The notes under the pieces were generated by a model. That model was not told the origin of the DNA and made no database searches. It saw only the letters and a program-made list of their open reading frames with translations. From NCBI GenBank assembly GCA_002633005.1, contig NMRA01000056.1, positions 1,023,521-1,087,520 of the forward strand: 64,000 nt of DNA. The letters run 5' to 3'. How positions within the stretch are numbered: the stretch's first letter is position 1; the number at the start of each line of letters is the position of its first letter. Made by a program: the position numbers and the translations under genes. This stretch comes from Phoronis australis. Its lineage: Eukaryota > Phoronida > Phoronidae. Positions 12,101-23,700 of this stretch are shown one piece after another.

Positions 12101-15100
12101 GTTTGTAGCTCGAATCTAGGCAGCATCAAGTGAGACCTTGGACTAGAAACTCATACTCATGAACCACAGTGTACTTGAGAACATAATAACAGATACTTAT
12201 CTAGAGTTCGTACAAAATTAAAATAGAAAATGCCAAAAATATTTTCGAATTCGATTTCGAGTACAAAGATTAGACTCGGGGGGGGGGACCCTCATGAGTT
12301 GGGAGTTGGGGTATTAGTGCTTACTGTAACCCCAAGTGGTAAGAAGCATTCACAGTTGCTGGTTAAGAAATGGTATGTAGTACCTAACCCAGACCTGAAA
12401 TATCTCTACTCTGCAGTGTACAGGGACAAAACTTAAAAATTAAAAAGTTTGAGTAATAACTTATTGTTGTTCAGGGAATTTGAATTTGGTAGTAGTGTTT
12501 TTAAAGAAATGAATACGAGTGTCACAAAGAGGTAAAAACAAAAATGACCTCTCTAATGAACGAAAACAACATTTCCTTATCTTGCGCAACAAACACTAGA
12601 ATGTGTGTAGGTTAAAATTTCATGAATAATTGTAATAGTTTGTAGATTCCGTTTCAAAGTGTTGAGCATGTGAAAATAGATGATTGTCAGTACAGTAGAC
12701 AGGTGCCACAGACGAGGGTTCGAGAGTTGCAGAGAATTATCAGTACGGCTTGTCGCTAAAACATTTACAAGAAACATCGCATACAATAGGAAAATTACTC
12801 TAAGCGTGACGTGCAAATCTTCCTTTTTCATGTTGTTTCAAATAAAATTTGGTGGGCGCAGGCCCAGGGTTATGAGTTTTAGGAATATATCATGCTAACT
12901 AGCCCTTACTGGGCTTAACTCTACTTATTTTACATTATTTTGTTCGTAATAAACATTAAAAAAATTATTGGCATGTTTCCCACTGTGCCCTCAGCTATGA
13001 AAGCTGTCCTCTGCAGTGCAGAAGACTGAAGGTTCCTTCAAACCAATGTAAATAGGAAATAAGGCAGTTAAGTGTTATCTGGCTGTCTTATTTGTGTGTA
13101 TAAGACTAACACTTGTTTTCACACCAAGCAAATGAGATCACAAAAACATTTTTAGTAAGCTGAGATCTGGATTGAATCTCCAAGTCATCCAGATTCTGAC
13201 CTGAACACTGAAGGACAACTCAACATAACACATGGATCGGTGGCTCTGTCCAAATAAAAGGGGAATCCGACTAAAGTAACTCCAATTTTCTGTCTGATAT
13301 TATACTATATGTTTCATTGTAATGACTTAAATTAACAGGTATTTCACATTTCACTCGGCCATAGCCGATAAAATCTGACGCCTTTCACTATCACCAGTAA
13401 AAAGTTATCTCTTTTCGTGACCCTGAAAGGACATATCAGTATTGTAGATTTGCGAGTCATTCAGGGCAAACCTGGCACAGCTTCAGACACTGCCCTTGAG
13501 TTCACCTTTTCTCTCTAATTAAATTTAAGTGTTGGGAATTTTAATTTCAGGCAAATGTTGTTATCTAGGTGTAGGAAATAATGCCGTTTTTATTTTTGGA
13601 GAGTTTCGTATTCGAATTCAAGACATTCTAAGCTTTGCTGTAAATTTTGAACTAGACAAGATTGTTTTTTGTTTGTTCTCACTTTCAGACCAAGAAAGTT
13701 TCATTTTAGCCACCCACAATTCCATACATAACGTCACACTTTAGTGCCCTTCAAGTTTGGACAAACTGCAATGCCTTTAGAAGAAGTCTTATCGATATTT
13801 AATATTTACATTCTGGTCTACGGTAATGTTTTCTAGCGCTTTCTGGGCTTAGCTCTTATTACTGTACACTGTGTTAAAAAATTGGCATTTAACATGAAGC
13901 AGGTTAAAAAAGGTTCACTAGAGGTGTAAATGAATAAAGATTTCCTTGCACAGGTCAGACATAAAGAGGGATGATGGACGTCATCAGCTATCCCATGTCT
14001 GAAACCACCTTACTCGGAGACAGAGTGAACTTGTCCAGATGACAAGGACACCAGTCTGAGAGAAGTGACCAAGACAGAGGATCGTCGTAGGAAAATTGAC
14101 TTCAGTTTCAGTTATTTTATCCGTGAGTATATTAAGTTTAGACACTTGAATTATGACAGAACCATGGGGGATAAGTTTTCACCAGTATAAAAACAGGGCC
14201 CGGAATCTAATCTTTGAACTCGAAACGAACTCAAAATTATTTTTGACAATTTCTCTGCTACTTTTGTGCGAACTCAAGATAAGTGGATATTAGACTGTAC
14301 TCGAATACATTATACTTTACCCAAACAGGTTTCTAATCCAAGTTTGCACTTGATGACCCTTATATTCATACTACAAACTCGAGAAAAATTTTGAAATTTC
14401 GAGTTCAAACTTGAACTTTTAGCCTTAATGTTGGGTTTATCAACTGCAAACTAGCATTAAAAAATTATCCACGTAAGTCATTATGTACTCCAGCATAGAA
14501 TAATAGACACTTGTCTTGAGTTCGCACAAAAGTAGAATAGAAATGCCATACATAATTCCGAGTTCCATTTTGAATAAAAAGATTAGAACCCGGGGCCGGG
14601 ACTGTAAAAATTGACAAAAATACTTAAAAACATTAGCCAGCTTTTTAACAATCAAAAGCAATATGAGAAGTGATTCAAAAGCGCATTTACTCATGTTAAA
14701 CATGTTTCGAGTCCACAGTAACAAAAACATGTTCTCATGCATACTAAGTTTATCTTAAAAAATGATGTGTCATTAAGGTTTTGGCTTCGAACGACACACA
14801 CGGGGTTTTTTCCAATTCCATGGATATCGCAGCGAAAGGCCTGCTTTTTCAGTGGCAGAACAGTAAAAGTCACTCACAGAGATCCCACATTTTGAGAACC
14901 AGTTTTCTCCACTAAATAACAGGTGTCAAACTGGTTCTCAAAGATATTAGCTGTGATGATGCTGTGTGATTCAGATAAGGCCCCAAGACAGATTCAAACC
15001 CTGGGATCTCAGCATTCACAGACTGACAGTATGCTGGTGGGGCTAAAAGCCATAGGCAAGCAGGCGACTATTTCAGCGGTATTTAATCGATAGGGCCATC

Positions 15101-18100
15101 GGACTAGATTTCAGATAAGTCTACCAAAAGACTGAAAGCATTTGTCTATGATTTCTAATAAAACCACAAAAAACATCAGATTTTGTTGTTTCATAACCCT
15201 GATCAAAGTTAATAACTTCAAAATTTTTTTCCTCCCCAGCAATAATCCTAACCATGTGTTTTTGGCCCAACACCCTACAGTGTTCGTTTAACTTACGCTA
15301 AGATCAATTTCCACAAATATAGATCAGAAAACATTAATCAAATTATCCAACACTAGGGTCAAAATTTCCAACATCCTCTGGGAGGAACACCTATTCTGAC
15401 CAGGGATAGATAACCTTGCCCCAATTCTTTGTGGAACTGGGTCAAGTACCTTCCCACGTTTTTGTACAACTCAATACATTGATGCGAAACTGACTTCAGT
15501 TTCTATTCAATTGTTCTGTAGAATCACCCTACCAAGAAAAATCACTACAGCGTTCATTTCACTTTACAACCATATCCAGACAATAGCGGGACTGGCATCT
15601 GCATGTTAAAACAACCATTACCTCATGGATGAATTTTAACCCTTGCAACATGTCTACTCAATAAATGTTATGTTCAGTTTTTATAGTTTCGCACAATTTA
15701 TTTGCTTGTGTTTCATGCTTCAATATTGTTAAGTTACGTGTTGTGCGAAACGCTTAAAAATACAATTTTTGAATTATTTTGTACAGAGAGGAGATTCGAA
15801 AAAAAATTAATAAAAAATCTATATGATTTAAAACCAGTTTCCATTTTTGACAATTGATACAACGGCACAATTAATGTCCACCTATTATGTTGAGTTACAC
15901 ATGGTTAACAGTAGGCCCTAGACTATCCAGCTATCCAGTAAAATAGTTAATTGTAGTCAGGATTGTTATTTTAATTAGTTTCGTAGGGATGTTTTTAAGT
16001 GGCTTTATGCAGTGCATATTAGAGATCACCACTTGCTTATTAAAGGACCGGTGTTGACGTACAACACTACCGTAGTTTTGTTTTATCCTACAATCCAATA
16101 AGATTCAGTTTCGAAAAAAAGTATACCAGTAATACATTGAATAATGTGAAACTGACTTATAATTCCATTCAATTGCTTGTGACATGAAGTTTGTATAAAA
16201 AAAACGTACAATGTTGGGATTGAAAATGAACTTGTCCAAAAGCTGACATATTTCGAAAGCATTAGTCAAATCGTCTGTAAATTTTGGAGGCAATAATTGA
16301 TTAATTAATGAGAGACTTTCAATTGATTTGACAAAAAGCACGAGTACTATTTGAGAGGGTCTGAAAATTTTATTGCCAGGGACATTACACAAAGACTCTA
16401 ATTCCAGTCACAACAGCAATGATTGAAAAACAGTCAGGTGATCAATTCTTATCAGGGTCAGACCCAACATAAAACTGCCATGCCCTACTTGACAAATTTT
16501 TGTGACACTTTTTGACTTTCAGTTATCAGCACTACCCATTCTTCATAGTCAATAGTGGGTTAAGAACATCCAATATTAGGCTACTTCTGTTGGGAAGTCC
16601 ACAATTGTTTTTGAGAACCCCTTTAGACGCCTTTGAAGGCCATGCTGGCTTCCCCCATGCAATTCCACACCCCCACACACCCCCCCCCCACCCCCCCTCA
16701 TCAGCTGGGCATCCACATGACAAACCATGACAGTTACCAGTTTCAATTCAATTCAAGGAAGAAGTAATAAGACAGAAGCAATACCTACATGCTGGATAGT
16801 GATCGTGTGAGTGTTAGTCATGGTGTACAAACATTGGTGGAATAAACAAGAAAATTCTTGAAAAGTTATTTTTGTAGACAAAATGAAATTTCATGTGTCC
16901 GCCATACCATATCCCAAATGGATGAGTTCTTACTTCCTCGTTAGTATGGTTCTGTTCACACAGACAGATCCACCAGGACAAGCAGATCAGATGCAAGTTG
17001 CACTACCCAAAAAATGATATAAATAGTCACCCAGGTGTCAAGTTGAACTGAGTTAATTTTTGTTCAAACAGTCATGTATGTCCAGGGCAACATGTCCTGA
17101 ACCAAATACCAGCCTGCATATAGACTTGATGAATGGTAGTGCATTTACGCTCTCAACTGGAAGATGACAGTACTTCCTTGTCAACAAAACAAATATGTGT
17201 TCAATAGATCGAGTATGAAACCATACGGCGACATTTCCTTATTGATAAAAGAACAGGGACTTGTTTAGCAACGAAATGGTAATTTATTCTTTTATCAGTG
17301 ACATACATGTACATGTTTTCTTAACACAAAATAGGATGAGGAAATACAAAGACAGATTTCAACTTGGGACTCAGGAGATAATGGACAAGGTTTGACATCT
17401 GCCTTGATGGTGTTTTTAGTCACGCCATCAATGTGACAAAAAGCGGGACATTTTGATGGTGTGACGAGTCGCGGTACAAAGCTTCAAAAAGTGGGACAGT
17501 CCCATCAAATGCGGGACAGCTAGCAGTTATGCTCAGTAGATAACATGGTGAAAATCTACGGAACCATTTCGAAAAAAATAATAACCAAAATAGCTATTTT
17601 TTCATTTTTAAAGGCTGCTAACATCGCTTCAGTGTCAGCAGTTTCTCAAATTATCATATGATGTTAGCCACGGTACAGACCTTGAACATGAAAAAATCAA
17701 AACAATAAAATTCCACATGTCAATCATATTGTGTCCTAAATTAGAGTTCCCCATAGTTAGAATATCAATTGTGTTGGTATCACGACAGAACCTAATCACA
17801 CTACACATATTTTCAACGACCATTTAACGAAGTTGATCACAAGATCGCAAAAACATATTTGTCACTGATTTCCCACCTGCCACAAATGATTTTGAAAATT
17901 CCTTGATTTGAGCTTTATTAATACAGCAATTCTCACCTAATTTGGTACACTCGCCTCATTCCACGCACCTAAAATTATTTGGAAAAATAATATTTTGTCC
18001 TTTACTTATTTCTCAAGAGGCTACATGGCAGAAATTTCTGGACTCAACTGATCAGTTTAGCAGGCAACCCCTATGGTTACATTGTTCAACCTCAAAAAAA

Positions 18101-21100
18101 GAAAAAACAGTGCAGGTGGCCTGATGTCATTTGCGGTGCATTAGACATGCGCAGGCCTCATGGTTGGGCCCATTGCACCAAACACCTGAGCCAAAAGCAC
18201 GAGAGCCCCCCCACTAAGTCTGTATTCAGTTTATTTCACAATTATCGGAAAAATGTATTTATGTTCGACACTCAAACTGGACGGAAATCACATGTCGCAA
18301 GCTTGTTTCCAGAGACGAAAAAGAGACCATGGGTTGGCGTAAATTGGTAACTTATTATGAGCACAAGAGTGGTGCATAAATGCATAAGAATGCATTTAAT
18401 TTATTTTGAGTAGAATAAGTAAAGAATTACAGTATACAGTTATCTTTTAAATAAATATAATTAAACGACACCAAGGGGTTCATCCGGAATTTCAAAAACA
18501 GGGCATCGGAAACGGGTTTTCTAATTTCTCAGGGTGTACAGACTAATGATGCACACCCAAATCAAACTGCTGTTATAGTGGTATGTTACCGTGCAGACAT
18601 GGTTCTGCAATGTAGTTTTTCATATCCTGCATCATTTCTAAACCAGCTGCTGTTGCCAGCAAGTAAAAAAGACACCAATGCTAACTTGTTTACTTTACAT
18701 GGGCGTCAAAATACTGAACAGGGTGTCTGAATGTGAGTCAGGATGTCCAATTGGACGTCCTAGATGCCCACCAGATGCCACTCGCAGGAAAACGTCAATA
18801 AAGAGCGGTTAGAGCATTCTGATGCATGTGCTTTTCATAAAACATCTTAAAGATTTTGAAGATGAATTTTTATTTTATGACACAGAACATCAAAATAATT
18901 TTTCGAGGATAAAAATGTTAAAAATACAAAACCGATGAGACTTCCTGGTGTAGTGCATTTAACCTAATAGTACATCTATGCAGCTGTCATTTTAATTAAG
19001 AAAACCCTCATTAGCGGTTTTGATTCACCTCCTCAGCAGTGGTTCAAGCAGTCACGAAACATTAATAAATTGTGCCGTAAACACCGTCATAAGTATAAAG
19101 TAAGTTCTTTAGCAACTGGCATTTATATCTCAAATCACGTAAAGTTATTCCTAAAAATTACGCTTTAAGAAAATACTTAAACGTAAACCTAACTAATTAT
19201 ACATACACCATATCACAGAAACTCCAAATTTCAGGAATTACGCTTCCAGTCAGTTTCTTCTAAGATGGAAACATATTTTCAAAAATTGCGTACAGTAATT
19301 CCTCACTTATTTAGCACACAATATGACGGACATGTAAAATATTAGTTTTTAGGATTTCCACAAAAGCAAATATTATTTTTAGTACATTACAAGCTTCATT
19401 TGCACTGTGTAGATGTCAAAAAACAATATTTGGTGAAGTTTTCATTCTTTTCAGCGAGGTATTCAGCCTTTGAAAAATGACAACTTTGGCAAAAACTATG
19501 GCAAATTTTAAGTACTAAATAAATGAAGAATCATTAAAAATTACTTGGTCTTCAGAACTAAACAAGTCTAAAATACTGCCGTGGCCTGTATTTTCTTTCC
19601 TCAATACAGGGTATGTCAAATGTCTGATGATCACCATCACAGGTCTAGATACTCAAAAACGATCCTATTAAAGTGCCATTCACAATACCCTTAGAGCAAG
19701 TTACTCCTGATTAAGGGTGTCAATGATTAAGGGTGTCAGTGACTAAGGGTGTCAACCCTGAGAGGCTTTCTTGAACTATCGAGGTGGATTATCTGAATAT
19801 CAATGTTCCCACACAAACATACTATTTATTGCAATTTCAGCATCGATACGGTTAGGTTCTAGGATCCCTTAGGTATTGAAATGGGTATCTGATTTCAAAA
19901 ATAGGGTGCTGATTTAGGCCGACTTATTTTCCATATGAGGTATCATTATGGTTGAAATTGGTTTAAAAACAAGTGAACTGTCTATTGATATGAGTGGTTT
20001 CGTACCAAAATCAAGATATTGATTAGTTTGCGTTTTTACCTGCTGAATGCATGCTCCTGAAGATTATGTTTACAATGCCCCCTGGTGTCAAGTTAAGATA
20101 ATAGGACTCTGACCACATATATACAGTGGCAGTCCAGGAACTTAGAGATTTACTTCTCTCTGTGGTCTTGTATTAAGCGAAAGGGCGTGACCTGACTGGG
20201 GGCATTTCCCTCAAAAGCATTTACTGTGTATGTATTCCAAGATTGCTCTAACAATGACCGTTGGTGTCAGTTTGACAAGTACCACCCCTGACTCAGGCAA
20301 GTCAAGTGTTTAGACGTGACCTTTGATGAGACTGATACCATTAGATGGTATACCATATAGTAACCCTTCAAGTGTGAGTTGGTTCAGCCTGTCTGGACCA
20401 CTTGAGGATAAACAGTCTCAAAGAAATGACACATCCAAGATTGTAAGCCAAGTCAGTTGGGACATGTATTAACAGGAAATCTGCAACTGGTTGAGATTTT
20501 TTGCTTCAAGACACCAGTTAGTATGGCCGATTGTATTGAAGAATCAAGTTGTGATGGCAATATAATGGCGACACTAATCACTAATAACAAGCTTTTGGTT
20601 ATGAGCATTCTAGCTTTTAAACAAAATACACTAGCATGTTGATAACATAATTCAATTTGTTGACTAGATTTTCGAAGAAGAAGATACACAGATTTCACTG
20701 AAACTCAGTTTAAAATGAAGTCAGCTGAGCTACTCATAAACAGAAGGATTGAAGGGCTGACGCATTGTTAGTGTCGCGCCTAACCTCACATCATAGTCAT
20801 CGTATGATCGTAACTGCTAATCATTGTCATTATCATTGCTATAGTCATTGAGAGTCGTTGAAAATAAAACTACAATTAGGAGGAAAAACAAGCCCAACTA
20901 CTTTGTGGTAAGTACTTGTTGTGAACAAGACAAATTCAAAAGATTGTGGTAAAAAAGTTACAATTTGGAACGGTGAAAAGGTCAGCGCTTGTTCCAGATT
21001 AAAGAAATAACCAATACTGACCATCCCAAATTTGATCAACAACAAAAGATCACCCACCTTAATGTTACATACTAGAGAGAGACATGTGCAAATGTTGGCA

Positions 21101-21428
21101 ACATTTTTCGCAATTTTGTGAAAGTCATAAACTAGAGAATTTTTCAACATAACGTCAACAAAAGCAATTGAGAGGCAAACAAACCTGGTGTAGCCTTGGG
21201 GATCTCCGGCAGAGGTCTGTGTGGTACATGGTTCCCTTGTAGGTTTTCCACTTCAGATGTCACTGTTGTATTTTGATCCACAGCATTGGTGTCATCGATG
21301 GAAATCTCAATGACATTCATATCTTTCCCATGATACGTCATCCTGTCCACAGCGTCTTTTGTGGGCAGGGAATGAGCTGGCTCGGCAGCTTTGTCCCGAC
21401 TGATACATAATTGTAGATTGTTTCCCAT
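20..21428 (-). CDS. Src-family non-receptor tyrosine kinase, 8 coding exons, 3' end outside window
   Basis: Membrane-associated kinase that phosphorylates protein tyrosines downstream of receptors and adhesion. Coding exons (minus): 21428-21185, 11495-11399, 8381-8268, 7146-7055, 5066-4908, 3460-3314, 841-585, 188-20. Phases agree at every joint, giving 426 residues. The order is MGNN start with Gly2 (myristoylation) and Cys8 (possible palmitoylation); SH3 about 86-142 (ALFDYA, WW, SNYV); SH2 about 153-243 (FLVR at 176-179); then the kinase with GAGNFG loop 275-280, Lys295, Glu310, gatekeeper Thr339, HRDLRAAN 385-392, DFG 405-407 and activation Tyr422. HRDLRAAN is the Src-family signature; most other tyrosine kinases have HRDLAARN. 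Oddities: about five extra residues between DFGLARL and the activation Tyr, and Leu261 where Src has the linker Trp of WEI. Most of the C-lobe and the regulatory tail lie off the left edge, so whether it is closest to Src/Fyn or Frk/Src42A is undecided. Confidence 0.93.
189..584 (-). other. Kinase intron with C-rich (sense G-rich) tract
   Basis: About 400 bases of intron. Bases 490-557 are C and CA rich on the plus strand, so the pre-mRNA carries many G runs starting about 27 nt after the donor. No coding signal is seen in the remainder. Confidence 0.8.
585..841 (-). CDS. Kinase exon: N-lobe
   Basis: A 257-base exon containing the catalytic Lys ([10 protein letters not shown]), the helix-C Glu (FLQEAKIM), the hinge ([13 protein letters not shown]) and the start of helix E. 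It ends in phase 0 at CAG|GTAACT. The intron beyond the donor is very G-rich on the sense strand. Confidence 0.93.
842..3313 (-). other. Kinase intron, 2.5 kb
   Basis: It contains the degenerate repeat array at 1285-2405. The flanks (842-1284 and 2406-3313) hold no recognisable element or exon. Confidence 0.75.
1285..2405. repeat. Degenerate tandem array, roughly 150-200-bp units
   Basis: Blocks recur in the same order: a gaatccgcc-type phrase, aatttaatggtgctggcgc, attgacatcacatacctc, tgtcaagtttcattgaaatcc, gttctctagatatcatccag, cactcttcccc and aaatggccactagg. About six copies can be followed, with indels and heavy divergence. A single block (ggccactaggggg, gtcgaatccgg) reappears near 4008-4045. 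It could be a decayed satellite or internally repeated transposon; no coding frame is preserved. Confidence 0.6.
3314..3460 (-). CDS. Kinase exon: end of SH2, linker, glycine loop
   Basis: A 147-base exon with [12 protein letters not shown] (end of SH2), a Pro-containing linker and the first kinase strand with [11 protein letters not shown]. The Src linker Trp (WEI) is Leu here (LEI). The acceptor is atttcag and the donor AAAG|GTATTG. Confidence 0.92.
3461..4907 (-). other. Kinase intron, 1.4 kb
   Basis: It holds a tRNA-like SINE relic (3717-3785) and one fragment of the 1.3-2.4 kb repeat family near 4008-4045. Otherwise it is featureless AT-rich intron. Confidence 0.7.
3717..3785 (+). repeat. 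tRNA-like SINE head (degenerate)
   Basis: An A-box-like cagtggcttgagc is followed about 35 bases later by a B-box-like agtttcgaaaac. The spacing resembles a tRNA-derived pol III promoter, but no cloverleaf forms. Confidence 0.3.
4908..5066 (-). CDS. Kinase exon: central SH2
   Basis: A 159-base exon encoding [26 protein letters not shown] and the YIAPKRTF to ELINHYS stretch, aligning with the core SH2 strands and second helix of Src. The donor is CAG|GTGAGT. Confidence 0.92.
5154..5224. repeat. Short tandem repeat, 19-bp unit
   Basis: Unit catgacaaaagtaacatcc occurs about 3.7 times. One unit carries a 3-base insertion and one substitution. Confidence 0.85.
6810..6935. repeat. Dispersed repeat fragment
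   Basis: It contains two internal copies of tctgyggtgcaccaagc and shares the order aggtg..c, gcggtgca, catgcgcaggcct and cccgttgcac with 18112-18190 in the same orientation. The family is unidentified. Confidence 0.4.
7055..7146 (-). CDS. Kinase exon: N-terminal SH2 with FLVR arginine
   Basis: A 92-base exon encoding the SH2 opening ([16 protein letters not shown]) and GTFLVR, whose Arg binds phosphotyrosine phosphate. It ends GCAG|GTAGAC. Confidence 0.9.
7147..8267 (-). other. Kinase intron, 1.1 kb
   Basis: AT-rich intron between the SH3 and SH2 exons. I see no repeat family or coding signal. Confidence 0.7.
8268..8381 (-). CDS. Kinase exon: second half of SH3
   Basis: A 114-base exon carrying the SH3 binding-surface Trp (ELWWQAR) and the closing GYIPSNYV strand, then a short SH3-SH2 connector. 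The acceptor is tttccag and the donor GTAGGT. Confidence 0.9.
8382..11398 (-). other. Kinase intron, 3.0 kb
   Basis: This intron splits SH3. It contains a retroelement relic (9991-10122) and otherwise unremarkable AT-rich sequence. Confidence 0.7.
9991..10122 (-). pseudogene. Relic of a retroelement GIY-YIG/PLE-type C-terminus
   Basis: The minus-strand frame reads [18 protein letters not shown], then [19 protein letters not shown], and then a stop. The pattern KxGH..., D..W(F)xRGVKEAI(H/Y)xR, (P)SLN recurs at the C-terminus of GIY-YIG-bearing retroelements such as Penelope-like elements. Just past the stop, in another frame, [12 protein letters not shown] resembles the usual next block, so a frameshift is likely. 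Only this scrap remains and the clade cannot be assigned. Confidence 0.5.
11399..11495 (-). CDS. Kinase exon: first half of SH3
   Basis: A 97-base exon between ...cttccag and |gtgagag. It encodes the SH3 RT loop ([17 protein letters not shown]). It enters after one base of a Gly codon and leaves two bases, and both neighbours supply the matching phase. Confidence 0.9.
11876..12290. mobile_element. Non-autonomous DNA element, long-TIR family A, copy 1
   Basis: The left arm (about 11876-11970) and the reverse complement of the right arm (about 12195-12290) share the order tctaatctttg, aactcgaaat, atttttg.cattttctattct and gaactcaagataagt. The same arms bound 14196-14600. The copy is about 415 bp, has no ORF and is more diverged than copy 2. 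The right end runs into a G10 tract. Confidence 0.6.
14196..14600. mobile_element. Non-autonomous DNA element, long-TIR family A, copy 2
   Basis: Arms of about 95 bp in inverted orientation start gggcccggaatctaatcttt on the left and read cccggccccgggttctaatc from the right. Both continue to acttttgtgcgaactcaaga. About 405 bp long and non-coding. I could not define an unambiguous target duplication. Confidence 0.7.
14891..14942. repeat. Short hairpin element (GAGAACCAG family)
   Basis: A perfect 15-bp inverted repeat, tttgagaaccagttt / aaactggttctcaaa, with a 22-base spacer. Related hairpins occur at 26852-26917 and 31814-31865. Confidence 0.7.
14984..15062 (-). repeat. Possible tRNA-like SINE relic
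   Basis: On the minus strand a B-box-like gggtttgaatctg follows an A-box-like tggcttttagcccc. Similarity is weak and no cloverleaf forms. Confidence 0.25.
16670..16705. repeat. C-rich low-complexity tract in kinase intron
   Basis: Poly-C with interspersed A and T (cacccccc-type). On the kinase sense strand this is G-rich. Confidence 0.7.
18112..18190. repeat. Dispersed repeat fragment related to 6810-6935
   Basis: It shares tgcggtgcat, catgcgcaggcct and gggcccattgcac in order with the 6.8-kb fragment. Confidence 0.4.
19709..19756. repeat. Tandem repeat, three 16-bp units
   Basis: gattaagggtgtcaat occurs three times with two or three substitutions and no length change. Confidence 0.85.
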
Positions 21429-21438
21429 GGCTTCGGAT
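21185..21438 (-). CDS. Kinase exon: start codon, SH4 and unique region
   Basis: The acceptor ctgtag is followed by 10 untranslated bases and then ATG at 21428-21426. The exon encodes 81 residues plus one base and ends CCAG|GTTTGT. The MGNNLQLC start fits an SH4 acylation signal. The rest is low-complexity and acidic, with a proline stretch (HRPLPEIP) just before SH3, as is usual for the poorly conserved unique region. Confidence 0.85.
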
Positions 21439-23576
21439 CTACAGTATTATACCCACGGAATCAATTTAAGCGCTCGCCCAATCAAATGTCTGCAGCTAAC
21501 CAAGCTGTTTGATGTAAACTCTTGCTTTTCAACGGATAAAAACCACCACCGTTATCCAGCCGTATTAAAATCTGCAAGTGAAATACAGAACATTTACACA
21601 ATACACGTTTTAAATTCTGAACGTCCACTACTTTTACATTAAAGCCATATGTGTAGGTATGCAGATTACAATATCGTTTATTTCCTCTGGAATAATTTTT
21701 TAACGGGGAGTTTTTATTTACACTCAACACGATTACAAGAAATCACAACTGATCAAATGGAGTTCATTGATTTCTATTGCTTGTACTTTTTCCACTGTAA
21801 ACTTGAACTCATCTAGTTCGAAGTTGTTTCCCTTTGCCCCTGATACTGCGTGTGGCTTTAAATGACCACACTCGGTTGCGACAATGCTCAATTTTGAGAA
21901 CCAGATACTTTCACAGGATAATGAACAAGTAACTGTTACTCATACCGTGTAAAGTTACGGGGCCAAAACATCCTTATTGCACTATTATAAGTGACTACAG
22001 TCTCTAATTACATCAGAGAGGAATAAGCATGTAAACAGATATGAAATTGAATATAACAACGCATGTGGCGTACAAACAGATACAAAGGGTGTGTCTTACA
22101 GTAAAATCTAACCAATTTAGGACCCACAGTGAAATTTATGTTGACCAATGAAGAAATGACACGTAGCACCAAATAAATGTTCTACACTACAGCAACCATA
22201 GGAGACAGCAATGCTAGGAGCCTGTAAAAATGCAAAAGAAATCAATTTTGGCAAATTTATATTTCTCCTAAATTGGAGAGACATTATCATATATGTCGGA
22301 GTAGGAAATAGATTAAAGTTCAGATAGTCAGAGATTTATGACGATGACTTAAAACATGTATTACAAAGAAAAGTTCTTTGCGAACTCTTTTGGGACAATG
22401 GCAGTTTCGCCGAAAATTTGTTTAGAAATTTGGTATGTGGGTAGTCAAAATATTAAAAATATAAAACCAATGTTAGTTCACCAAGCCAGGGTTTGTTTTG
22501 TTAATGTAGTTTGTAGTGAAGCCACCAGGTGTCTCCTCTTCTTCTTGCAGTGTGTCTTGTGTGCCCCTATATTTTCATTGAGCTTTTGTCTTTGAACCAT
22601 GGAGATGTACTCAGATTGACCATGGGTGTGGTGCACAGCAGCTGCATTAGTTTTCTGACCGTCTTGTGAGACGGATGTTAGGTTTGGCAGCCACAGGGCT
22701 TCACATTCTATAAGTTGAAATTTTGTTATTTTGTTTTCTCTCATACTCTGAAAAGTTACCTAGAATTTGGTAACTGAGTTGCTTACTCTGTTTAGTCTGA
22801 CTTAACTGCTCGTCTACTATGTTTTGCTATTTAGCCATTGTGAAATGTTATCCTGTATGCAGAGTCAGTTTGGTAGATTTTGATATCTCGTTGATTGTAG
22901 TTTCGTTGTTCCAGTAAACGTATATATGTGACACAGAACCAAGGTGTTTTCTTTAATCTGGATTGCCCAGCCTGTGGTTTCGTCAAAACCAAGTGAAACC
23001 AATTTCAGTAGAACTGTACGCCACCTCACATGGAAGAACAGTCGATTGAAGAATCAACGAAAAAAGAAATAGGTGACACTCTATTACATTCCAACACATA
23101 TTACTGAACTAGAAATTTACCACCAGAAAATCAATACAGTGGTAAATTTGCCACCTGTAACCTTTTTCCATTATTCAAGGACGAGTATAGGCAATTAATC
23201 GCTCTGGATGCCGCAGGCTAGTTAATTACATTAATTTAGTGTCAGGTTGCAATATTTTGCCAGTTTTTTACGCACATCCAAATACAGTTCGTACTAAGGC
23301 TAGGTTTAATGTTCACTAACGTCCAGAGGTATTCGATGAGACTGACTACAAGGTACAAACCAAACCGTTGAAAATGTATATATACAGACAATCCCTGCTG
23401 GGAATTCCAAACGACCCAAACTCCCAACCCAAAGCGGTCCAAAACCTCATCACGACAAGGGACTCGGGTCACGTCGTTTGCTCGGAATTCATATCAAAAA
23501 AGCTCTGTTTGGGCATCATCAACCGATTCAAACGTGCCTTCTCTAAACAATAACCAAACACTTTAAATATACTTAC
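21439..23576 (-). other. Probable first intron of the kinase gene
   Basis: It lies between a strong donor on the minus strand (gatgg|GTAAGTA at 23577/23576) and the acceptor ctgtag before the start-codon exon. It contains no recognised exon. Confidence 0.55.
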
Positions 23577-23700
23577 CCATCGGGCGCATAATTCAATTCG
23601 AATTTTGGTAACTATCTCGCTCCTCACGCAGCACATACCACGAACATAAAACTTCCTTGTTTCACTCCCGCGAGAAGGCGAGAACTGTCGCTCCAAAACA
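23577..23700 (-). other. Probable 5' untranslated exon of the kinase gene
   Basis: The 3' boundary is a near-consensus donor, GG|GTAAGTA, at 23577. The upstream sequence is CpG-containing, as at a promoter. The transcription start is not defined by sequence; 23700 is a placeholder. Confidence 0.4.

Larger units (their letters stand above)
11496..21184 (-). other. Kinase intron, 9.7 kb
   Basis: The largest kinase intron in the window. It holds two copies of a long-TIR MITE family (11876-12290, 14196-14600), a hairpin element (14891-14942), a possible SINE relic (14984-15062), a C-rich tract (16670-16705), a repeat fragment (18112-18190) and a 16-bp tandem repeat (19709-19756). No exon was recognised. 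Confidence 0.7.
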
